The notes under the pieces were generated by a model. That model ran no database searches. It saw only the letters and a list, made by a program, of their open reading frames with translations, and was not told the DNA's origin. From Rickettsiales bacterium UBA2645 (lineage in GTDB: Bacteria; Pseudomonadota; Alphaproteobacteria; Rickettsiales; UBA1997), in assembly GCA_002359655.1 (NCBI GenBank), contig DENL01000040.1, positions 1 through 12,974 of the forward strand: 12,974 nt of DNA, written 5' to 3'. The position numbers and the translations under genes were made by a program. Positions 7,182-12,974 of the stretch are shown here, piece after piece; positions within the stretch are counted from its first letter, which is position 1, and each line of letters opens with the position of its first letter.

Positions 7182-8154
7182 TTTTCAGGAAATTTTTTAG
7201 CTGTTTTAAATCTTCCGGAAGGTCAATTTCAAAAGATATTTCTTGCTCAGATCTTGGATGGGTGAAGCTAATTTTATAAGAATGCAAAGCTTGGCGCGGA
7301 AAATTTTCGATGAAGTTTTTGGCTTCTTCAGAAAAAGTTTTCGGCAGCATTTTCTTGGCGGAGTTGTAAAGATAATCGCCGATTAAAGAGTGTTTTATTG
7401 ATTCGAGATGCACTCGAATTTGATGCGTTCTGCCACTTTGCAAACGACATTCCAACAAGCTGGCAAAGCCATCATGCAAAACTTCTTTGGTTTCGTAATT
7501 GGTAATTGCATCGCGCCCTAGAGTTCGAGAAACTGACATTTTCAAACGATTCATTCTGGAGCGGACAATATTTTTATTGATCACTCCTTTAGCTGGCTTG
7601 ATTTGGCCATAAATAAAAGCCAGATAAGTTCTTTTAATTTCACGATCTTTTAATTTTTGACTAAGAATTTGATGAGTAAAATCATTTTTGGCAACCAGCA
7701 TCAAGCCGCTGGTATCTTTGTCTAAGCGATGCACAATTCCGGGGCGAAATTCTCCGCTGACTAAGGATAATTTATTTTGATGCGTAAATAAAAGTGCGTT
7801 AACCAAAGTATCGTCTTGGTTGCCAGCTCCGGGATGAACCGTCAAACCTGCTGGTTTGTTGATCACCAAAAGATCGTCATCTTCAAAAATAATTTCAAAC
7901 GGAATTTCGCGCGCAGTCAGATGCGACGGCTTTGGATCAAGAGTTGTAATAAAAAATTTCTGACCAATTTTGGTTTTTTGCGCAGGCGATTTCACTGCTT
8001 TTTCTTTCTCATCTAAAATCATATTCATCTCGATTAGATGCTGAATTTTAGTACGATTAATTTCTGGTTTTATTGCGGCAAATTTTTCTGTTAAAAATTT
8101 ATCAAGCCTTATTGCATCTTCGTTTTCAGCAACTTCAAATTCGAATTTTTCCAT
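7174..8154 (-). CDS. rluD: 23S rRNA pseudouridine synthase RluD-type
   Basis: RluD-family enzymes convert uridines of 23S rRNA helix 69 (E. coli 1911, 1915, 1917) to pseudouridine and help 50S maturation. Counting from ATG 8154 (326 residues), an N-terminal S4 RNA-binding domain (about 16-63) precedes the RluA-type catalytic domain. That domain contains the motif HRLDKDTSG (142-150) with catalytic Asp145, and SGRTHQIRVH (240-249). KPAGLTVHPGAGN (100-112) favours RluD over RluC or RluA. I chose ATG 8154 over the in-frame GTG one codon earlier because an AGGA lies 7 bases upstream of the ATG. With this start it overlaps tsaE by 20 bases. Family assignment is firm; the exact uridines modified are inferred. 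Confidence 0.93.
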   Translation of the reverse strand: MEKFEFEVAENEDAIRLDKFLTEKFAAIKPEINRTKIQHLIEMNMILDEKEKAVKSPAQKTKIGQKFFITTLDPKPSHLTAREIPFEIIFEDDDLLVINKPAGLTVHPGAGNQDDTLVNALLFTHQNKLSLVSGEFRPGIVHRLDKDTSGLMLVAKNDFTHQILSQKLKDREIKRTYLAFIYGQIKPAKGVINKNIVRSRMNRLKMSVSRTLGRDAITNYETKEVLHDGFASLLECRLQSGRTHQIRVHLESIKHSLIGDYLYNSAKKMLPKTFSEEAKNFIENFPRQALHSYKISFTHPRSEQEISFEIDLPEDLKQLKNFLKNG

Positions 8155-8581
8155 CACTTTTCCTAGTTAATAAAATTTCTCTGGCTTGCTGATTTTCGCC
8201 AGTAAGGGTTTTTATTTCGATTTCGAGATAATTTTTTTTCAAAAATTTTTCAGCGATTTCTGGCCATTCAATTAAGCAAATGCCATTTTGCAAAGCATCG
8301 AAAAAACCAATATTCTCCAGCTCTTCTGCGCTTTTTAAACGATAAAGATCGAAGTGAAAAACTTCGCCTTTTTTAGTATCGTAAGAATAAACCAAATTGA
8401 AAGTGGGACTTAAAACCTCAATTGGCTTTTCGCACAAAGAATTGACAAAATGTTTGGCAAAAAAACTTTTTCCCGCGCCTAAAGTTCCTTTAAGTCCAAT
8501 CACATCTTTAATAGAAATTGAAGAAGCAACTTCTTTAGCAAAATCAATCATCTCATCTTTAAAATTGATTATTTTTTTCAT
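8135..8581 (-). CDS. tsaE: tRNA t6A biosynthesis ATPase TsaE
   Basis: TsaE is the small ATPase of the TsaB-TsaD-TsaE complex that attaches threonylcarbamoyl to A37 of ANN-decoding tRNAs. It does not catalyse the transfer but is needed to reset the complex. The 148 residues include Walker A GTLGAGKS (32-39), the SPTFNLVYSY block (58-67), HFDLYRL (76-82) and LIEWPE (103-108), all diagnostic of the family. Its ATG overlaps the xthA stop in an ATGA junction, and its 3' end overlaps rluD. The partner genes tsaB, tsaC and tsaD are not in this window. Confidence 0.95.
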   Translation of the reverse strand: MKKIINFKDEMIDFAKEVASSISIKDVIGLKGTLGAGKSFFAKHFVNSLCEKPIEVLSPTFNLVYSYDTKKGEVFHFDLYRLKSAEELENIGFFDALQNGICLIEWPEIAEKFLKKNYLEIEIKTLTGENQQAREILLTRKSDGKIRI

Positions 8582-9375
8582 ACTAAATCAAAAACGGTTT
8601 GGATTGGCACGTGATCTGAAGGTTGAGTTGCAACCCGAAAATCACGATAAATTTCCATTGAGTTAATTTGATCTTTTAGATTTGGCGTTACCCAAATGTG
8701 ATCTAAACGACGACCGCGATTTGATCCCAAAGGATCAAGACCGCGATAGCTCCACCAGCTGTAAAGCTTTTGCTTTTCATCAACGAAGTGACGATGCGTG
8801 TCAATAAAATCAAGGCTTTTTTGTAGACGCTGCATTTTTTCAACTTCAATTGGCGTGTGGGAAACAACTTTTAAAAGTTGTTTGTGCGACCAAACATCAT
8901 GTTCAAGCGGCGCAATATTCATGTCGCCTAAAATGATAATTTTTTTATCTTTTTGTGGCGCGAAATATTCATACATCCAATCAACAAACTTTATTTTGTG
9001 AGCAAATTTATCATTAAGCGCAATATCAGGAATGTCGCCACCCGCTGGCACATAAAAATTATGCAAAAAAACTTCACCAACTTCTGTTTCTAATGCACAA
9101 GAAATATGGCGTTTATGGCCGTAATTTTCAATGTCGATTTTTTCAATTTTTGATAGCGGAAATTTTGATAAAATTGCTACGCCATTGTAAGATTTCTCGC
9201 CAGAAAAAATAATATGATCAAAGCCTAAAGCCCTGACTGCCTTGATTGGAAATGACTCATCAGCAACTTTAGTTTCTTGCAAACAAATAATATCTGGATT
9301 TGCTAAATCGACAAATTTTGCTAAAAGCGGCAAGCGCAAGCGCAGCGAATTAATATTCCATGAAGCTATTCTCAT
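8578..9375 (-). CDS. xthA: Exodeoxyribonuclease III / AP endonuclease XthA
   Basis: Base-excision-repair nuclease that incises 5' of abasic sites and trims 3' blocked ends. The 265 residues have all the active-site groups of the exonuclease III family: N7 in SWNINS, E34 in LQETK, Y108 in HNFYVP, D151 and N153 in GDMNIAP, D225 in RRLDHIW, and the terminal D254-H255 pair in PSDHVPI. Length matches E. coli exonuclease III (about 268). It sits between metG and tsaE with 4-base ATGA overlaps on both sides, so its translation is probably coupled to both. A GGAAG lies 4 bases before its ATG, inside the end of metG. Confidence 0.95.
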   Translation of the reverse strand: MRIASWNINSLRLRLPLLAKFVDLANPDIICLQETKVADESFPIKAVRALGFDHIIFSGEKSYNGVAILSKFPLSKIEKIDIENYGHKRHISCALETEVGEVFLHNFYVPAGGDIPDIALNDKFAHKIKFVDWMYEYFAPQKDKKIIILGDMNIAPLEHDVWSHKQLLKVVSHTPIEVEKMQRLQKSLDFIDTHRHFVDEKQKLYSWWSYRGLDPLGSNRGRRLDHIWVTPNLKDQINSMEIYRDFRVATQPSDHVPIQTVFDLV

Positions 9376-10964
9376 TTTACTTCCAACCTAGGAAATACAG
9401 CTTTTGGCTCGTTAATTTTGTGATTGGACTTAAGGGCAAAGTCAGCACTTAAAAATTTCAAATCACGATGCTCATTGCTAATATTTAAAATATCCAAAAC
9501 TCGAGAAGAAAGCGCAGGAACAAAGGGTTGAAGCGCAATTGCCAAACATCTTAAACACTCAGCAATTGTTGACAAAACTAGATTCATTTCTTCGCTTCGA
9601 TTTTCTTTTTTCAAAGTCCAAGGCGCTTTTTGATCAACGAATAAATTGCAAGCGCGCGCAAATAAAATTATTTTTTCAATTGCTTTATCGAAAGCGAATT
9701 TGTCCATTTCAGAAGTGACTTCGTCTTTTAATTTATAAGCTTTTTCTAGTAATTCTTTGGCGTCATCAAAATAAGAAATATCAACAATTTTTCCGTCATT
9801 ATTTTTGTAAATCATCGATAAAATTCTCTGACCTAAATTGCCAATATTGTTGGCCAATTCAGAGTTGATGCGCAGAGCAAAATTATTACGACTATAGTCT
9901 CCATCGTTGCCAAATGGTACTTCACGCAGTAAAAAATATTTAAAATAATCAACCGCCGTGGCATCGTCACAACCAAAAGATTTTAACCATTCTAATTCTT
10001 GATACGGATCAATCACATTGCCTAAAGATTTAGAAATTTTTTGGCCCGAATTTGTCCACCAGCCATGAGCAAAAATTTTATTTGGCAGAGGAATTTGCGC
10101 CGCCATCAAAAATGCCGGCCAGTAAACGGCGTGAAAACGTAAAATATCTTTGCCGACAATATGTACTGGAGAATCAGCGGTGTCGCACCAAAATTTTTGA
10201 ATCAACGGATCATTTTCATTAGGAAAGCCAAGGGCGGAAAGATAATTTGTCAAAGCATCTAACCAAACATACATCACGTGCTTTTCATCATTTGGAACTT
10301 TTACGCCCCAAGAAAAAGAAGTGCGCGAGATTGATAAATCATGCAAAGCGCCTTTGACATAATCTTTGCCACCGCGCACAAAAGAAATTACTTCATTACG
10401 CTTAGACTCAGGTTGAATAAAGTCTGGCACCGCATCGTAGAGTGCTAATAATTTATCTTGAAAAGCTGAGAGTTTGAAAAAATAACTTTCTTCCTTATGC
10501 CATGCCACGTCTGCACCAGTTGGAGCTTTGTTATTTATTAACTCGTCTTCGCCGTAAAAAGCTTCATCACGAACTGCATACCAACCCTCATAAACACTTT
10601 TGTAGATCCAGCCGTTTTTTTCTAAAATACGCCAAAATTCTTGCGCCGATTTTTTGTGCCTTTCTTCTGTTGTGCGAATAAAATCGTCATTGGAAAGGTT
10701 GAGAGTTTTAGTCAATTCAAGAAATTTTTCTGAAATTTCATCACAAAATTCTTGCGAGGTTTTACCACGATTAAGCGCCGATTTTTCAACTTTTTGACCA
10801 TGCTCATCAGTGCCCGTTAAAAATCTAACATCATAGCCTTCCAACCTTTTAAACCTAGCCATTACATCACATGAAATTGAAGTATAAGCATGGCCAATGT
10901 GCGGCACGTCATTAACGTAATAAATTGGTGAGGTGATGTAGAAATTTCTCTTACTGCTGAGCAT
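9372..10964 (-). CDS. metG: Methionyl-tRNA synthetase
   Basis: Charges initiator and elongator tRNA-Met. Class I signatures are present: HIGH at 22-25 (PHIGHAY) and KISKS at 309-313 (GQKISKSLGN). The C-terminal half has the helical anticodon-binding domain. The connective-peptide region reads YAVRDEAFYGEDE (129-141) instead of the CxxC zinc knuckles, which is the zinc-free type common in alphaproteobacteria. At 530 residues it lacks the C-terminal EMAP/Trbp111-like tRNA-binding domain seen in longer bacterial forms. It is the first gene of the six-gene unit metG-xthA-tsaE-rluD-miaA-recO. The ATG at 10964 is the first sensible start, with the catalytic fold beginning right after it (NFYITSPIYY). 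Confidence 0.97.
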   Translation of the reverse strand: MLSSKRNFYITSPIYYVNDVPHIGHAYTSISCDVMARFKRLEGYDVRFLTGTDEHGQKVEKSALNRGKTSQEFCDEISEKFLELTKTLNLSNDDFIRTTEERHKKSAQEFWRILEKNGWIYKSVYEGWYAVRDEAFYGEDELINNKAPTGADVAWHKEESYFFKLSAFQDKLLALYDAVPDFIQPESKRNEVISFVRGGKDYVKGALHDLSISRTSFSWGVKVPNDEKHVMYVWLDALTNYLSALGFPNENDPLIQKFWCDTADSPVHIVGKDILRFHAVYWPAFLMAAQIPLPNKIFAHGWWTNSGQKISKSLGNVIDPYQELEWLKSFGCDDATAVDYFKYFLLREVPFGNDGDYSRNNFALRINSELANNIGNLGQRILSMIYKNNDGKIVDISYFDDAKELLEKAYKLKDEVTSEMDKFAFDKAIEKIILFARACNLFVDQKAPWTLKKENRSEEMNLVLSTIAECLRCLAIALQPFVPALSSRVLDILNISNEHRDLKFLSADFALKSNHKINEPKAVFPRLEVK

Positions 10965-11007
10965 GATTGATTTTTAAGTTTGAGGATTGGACTATGAGCT
11001 ACCTAAT

Positions 11008-11031
11008 TTTGCAGCCATTCTCATTTGCAGC
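11008..11031. repeat. Direct repeat pair TTTGCAGC, period 16
   Basis: TTTGCAGC occurs at 11008-11015 and again at 11024-11031 in the region between metG and the ATPase gene. The two copies flank the proposed metG -10 element. A 16-base period is not an exact helical multiple. It may be an operator-like tandem or coincidence; no known regulator site is recognised. Confidence 0.3.
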
Positions 11032-11045
11032 AGACAACATTTCAA
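11017..11045 (-). promoter_or_regulatory. Possible promoter for the metG operon
   Basis: On the minus strand TTGAAA (plus-strand 11040-11045, five of six to -35) is followed after 17 bases by GAGAAT (11017-11022, four of six to -10). Transcription would begin near 11010 and give a leader of roughly 46 bases. It lies in the only gap upstream of metG. The match is moderate in AT-rich DNA, so chance is possible. Confidence 0.35.
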
Positions 11046-11060
11046 CAAAGAAGTTTAGCC

Positions 11061-12131
11061 ATGTTAAAAGACATTCACATTCAAAACTATCGCGGCATTA
11101 AAGATCTGAAAATCAAAGATTTTAAGCGGATTAACTTGCTGGTGGGAGATAATAATTCAGGTAAGACTAGTGTGCTGGAGGCGATTGGATTTGGAGCGAA
11201 TTACGATTTTTCCTGCGCGCTAGCTTTTGAAGATTTTAGAGAAAGCGGCAAGCTTTCAATGATTAAAAATCTTCAAGACTCAAAAATTTGGAATGATTTT
11301 GAGTATTTATTCTTTGAAAGAGATCTTGAGAAAAGCTTTAAAATAAAATCAGATTTTATTGAAAATGAAGAACCTAAAACAATCGAATTAAAAGTAAGCT
11401 TTAGCAAAGAAGCTGGGAATTTTTCTGAAATACAAACTACAAATCGTGAAAGAATTTTAATCGATAAAAACAACTTTAATACTTTAATAGCCGAATATTT
11501 AGAAAACTCTTCCAATAAAGCAGTTCTTGGCTTCTCAAGAGATGGAACCTATAATTTTTCTAGCAATTTATGTCGTCTTTTTCCGCTTTCTCTTATTTCA
11601 AGTACACCAGCAAAATCTAGCGAACTGATCGAGCTGATGAAAAAAGTTGCGCAAGAAAATGGTGAGAAATTTTTTTCTGAAATAGCTCAAAAAATTGATC
11701 CAAAAATTAAGGGAATAAAAACCGCCGGAGATACAATTTTAGCAGATATTGGCAAGATTTCAGTTCCTTTAAAATATATGGGAGATGGCTTAACCAGTGT
11801 TTTGAATATCTTACTAAGAATGCGAAGCAATTCAAGAAACGGAATTTTACTAATCGATGAAATCGAAAATGGCTTGTACTGGAAAACACAGAAAATTTTG
11901 TGGCGAGCAGTAATTGCAGCAGCCAAAGAAAGTAATGCTCAGATTATCGCCACCACTCACTCACGTGATACAATAAAAGCTCTAAGTGAAGTTTATGAAG
12001 AAGAAAAATCTGTACTTGGCGAAGATGAGATTCGACTTTTTCAACTATACAAAAATGATAAAAATTTTTCTGAAACTCTCGACTCCAATACCATCAAAGG
12101 AATGATAAAAAATAATTACGAACTTCGTTAA
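11061..12131 (+). CDS. ABC-type AAA ATPase of an OLD/PARIS-like pair
   Basis: Predicted SMC/OLD-class ATPase, 356 residues. The N-terminal LKDIHIQNYRGIKDLKI block typical of OLD/RecF-like proteins leads to Walker A GDNNSGKT (29-36). A divergent helical insertion (about 60-230) separates this from a signature-like region YMGDGLTSVL (239-248), Walker B ILLIDEIENG (262-271) and the His-switch ATTHS (297-301). The protein ends soon after and has no TOPRIM domain of its own. The next gene, 9 bases on, supplies one. I chose ATG 11061 because the motif begins immediately after it and a purine-rich AAAGAAG lies upstream; an in-frame TTG at 11025 would add 12 unconvincing residues. AriA of PARIS and the GajA/OLD ATPase halves are the closest functional comparisons. 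The exact family and a defence role are inferred. Confidence 0.85.
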   Translation: MLKDIHIQNYRGIKDLKIKDFKRINLLVGDNNSGKTSVLEAIGFGANYDFSCALAFEDFRESGKLSMIKNLQDSKIWNDFEYLFFERDLEKSFKIKSDFIENEEPKTIELKVSFSKEAGNFSEIQTTNRERILIDKNNFNTLIAEYLENSSNKAVLGFSRDGTYNFSSNLCRLFPLSLISSTPAKSSELIELMKKVAQENGEKFFSEIAQKIDPKIKGIKTAGDTILADIGKISVPLKYMGDGLTSVLNILLRMRSNSRNGILLIDEIENGLYWKTQKILWRAVIAAAKESNAQIIATTHSRDTIKALSEVYEEEKSVLGEDEIRLFQLYKNDKNFSETLDSNTIKGMIKNNYELR

Positions 12132-12140
12132 AATCACACC

Positions 12141-12824
12141 ATGAAAGAAAAATATAAAAACCCGCCTGCCAAGTTTTTCAGCTCCAAAACTATTATTGTT
12201 GAAGGTCGCGAAGATAAGGAGTTTATTTTGAACTTCCTGCGCAAGCTGAAAATTGACGACCAAATCTATCTTCATGAGATTGGTGGAAATAATTTAAGAG
12301 ACGAATCTGAAAAAAGTTTGAAGCTTGCAGCCAGCAGTTCCGAGTTTAAACAAAATGTCAAACATCTGGCAATTATTTTTGACGGAGATGGAGATAAATC
12401 AAAAACCTTTAAAAAAGTGCGCGAAGAACTTTGTAAAATTAACCTAGAGTTTGAGCAGCTAGAATTTTATCTTTGCGACAAAATAAATGAGATAAACCAA
12501 AGCCTAACACTTAAAAATGAAAAGTTTTTAGAGATAAAAACATTTTTATTTTTATTCGAAAAAAATCTTGAAGAAGCATTTCTAAAAACACTGTCAGAAA
12601 AAGATTTGGATATTATAAAAAACTGTATTCCAACCTTCTTCAAATGTGCTAACGCTGAAGAGAAAGACAAAAGAGTTGTTCAAGCATTCTTATCAACCAA
12701 GAAAAGTGGTTTTGATTTAGCCCGAGATATTGGCGTTGCATCTGGTCAAGGTCTTGTAGATTTTGAACACAATTATCTTCAAAATCTCAAAAAATTTCTC
12801 CTCGATTTCACTAATTTAAATTAA
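12141..12824 (+). CDS. DUF3226-like TOPRIM protein, partner of the ATPase
   Basis: Predicted TOPRIM-fold protein, 227 residues. The metal-binding signature is visible: IIVEGREDKEF (18-28) with Glu21, then LAIIFDGDGDKSKTF (76-90) with Asp81 and Asp83. HEIGGNNL (45-52) and the C-terminal region (VQAFLSTK, 180-187, then LVDFEHNYLQNLKKFL, 205-220) match what I recall of DUF3226. The middle (about 105-165) is Lys/Glu/Phe-rich and divergent. TOPRIM proteins of this kind may be nucleases. In PARIS the separate TOPRIM protein AriB is held by the ATPase until released, and in OLD and GajA the same domain is fused to the ATPase. It follows the ATPase gene by 9 bases, so the two are almost certainly one operon. 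Nuclease activity and any toxicity are inference. Confidence 0.8.
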   Translation: MKEKYKNPPAKFFSSKTIIVEGREDKEFILNFLRKLKIDDQIYLHEIGGNNLRDESEKSLKLAASSSEFKQNVKHLAIIFDGDGDKSKTFKKVREELCKINLEFEQLEFYLCDKINEINQSLTLKNEKFLEIKTFLFLFEKNLEEAFLKTLSEKDLDIIKNCIPTFFKCANAEEKDKRVVQAFLSTKKSGFDLARDIGVASGQGLVDFEHNYLQNLKKFLLDFTNLN

Positions 12825-12831
12825 TCTAAAA

Positions 12832-12974
12832 ATGTCATTCATGCAAAAACTCGAAGGCATTGTTGTTAAACATGCTGAGTTAGAAAAAAAGCTCGCCGAT
12901 CCTTCTGCTTTGGGTCAGGAATATGCCAAGATTTCAAAAGAACATTCGGACATGACGCCAATTGTTGAGCTGAT
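12832..12974 (+). CDS. prfA: Peptide chain release factor 1, N-terminus (partial)
   Basis: RF1 recognises UAA and UAG and triggers peptide release. Only the first 47 codons are present before the window ends. MSFMQKLEGIVVKHAELEKK, then LADPSALGQEYAKISKEHSD and TPIVEL, match the helical N-terminal domain of bacterial RF1. The GGQ and PxT motifs lie outside the window, so RF2 cannot be fully excluded; the LGxEYxKISKEHSxxxPIVE pattern favours RF1. ATG 12832 is preferred, with ATG 12841 as an alternative three codons later. It begins 7 bases after the TOPRIM stop with no room for its own promoter between, so it is probably expressed by read-through or from a promoter inside the upstream genes. 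Confidence 0.85.
   Translation, partial: MSFMQKLEGIVVKHAELEKKLADPSALGQEYAKISKEHSDMTPIVEL

Noticed and set aside
9325..9350. Short AAGCGC-type tandem stretch
   Set aside because: Explained by the coding of the conserved xthA N-terminus (alternating Leu and Arg codons); not an independent repeat.
11025..11060. Extended start (TTG) for the ATPase adding 12 residues
   Set aside because: No Shine-Dalgarno, low-quality residues, and the conserved N-terminal motif begins right at ATG 11061.
11273..11926. Minus-strand open frames opposite the ATPase gene
   Set aside because: They overlap the Walker-motif-bearing frame and show no family features.
12045..12670. Minus-strand open frames opposite the TOPRIM gene
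   Set aside because: Phe/Ser-rich shadow frames; the plus-strand frame has the TOPRIM acidic motifs.

Overview
The window looks like part of an AT-rich alphaproteobacterial chromosome, with an accessory gene or gene pair embedded at each end of a block of conserved housekeeping genes. The alphaproteobacterial assignment is an inference from family-specific sequence patterns. RecO has the CAVT...VSPKSARAVS...LPSFL middle region instead of a four-cysteine zinc knuckle. MetRS lacks the zinc knuckles and has YAVRDEAFYGEDE in their place. The PrfA N-terminus reads ...LGQEYAKISKEHSDMTPIVEL. FtsY has lost its long acidic A domain, which fits a compact genome. No rRNA, tRNA, CRISPR array, insertion sequence or replication origin was recognised.

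Layout. (1) 1-2493, + strand: the last codons of an unidentified gene, overlapped by an 804-residue restriction-modification protein that combines an N-terminal PD-(D/E)XK nuclease motif, an N6-adenine methyltransferase (NPPY) and a C-terminal half that probably reads the target DNA. (2) 2494-2769: a 276-base gap with at most a tiny doubtful ORF. (3) 2770-4681, - strand: a LysM/LytM lipoprotein followed by ftsY, with a good sigma-70-like promoter upstream. The LytM domain has lost most of its zinc ligands, so it resembles an NlpD/EnvC-type amidase activator and not an active peptidase. (4) 4751-5560, + strand: a type IV prepilin peptidase, divergent from the lipoprotein gene and convergent with recO. 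(5) 10964 down to 5549, - strand: metG-xthA-tsaE-rluD-miaA-recO, six genes in which every junction is an overlap of 4 to 20 bases. Most act on tRNA or rRNA (charging, t6A37, i6A37, 23S pseudouridine); two are DNA-repair genes. (6) 11061-12824, + strand: a two-gene unit of an ABC-type AAA ATPase and a DUF3226-like TOPRIM protein. Its architecture is that of a split OLD family system, comparable with the AriA/AriB pair of the PARIS anti-phage system. (7) 12832 to the end, + strand: the start of prfA, only 7 bases after the TOPRIM gene.

How they work together. The core genes are ordinary translation, secretion, cell-wall and repair functions. The two accessory elements, a single-chain restriction-modification enzyme and an ATPase-TOPRIM pair, are the likely genome-defence content. 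The pair sits directly in front of an essential release-factor gene with no room for a separate promoter after it. This is the most interesting arrangement in the window, although an anti-phage role for the pair is inferred from architecture only.
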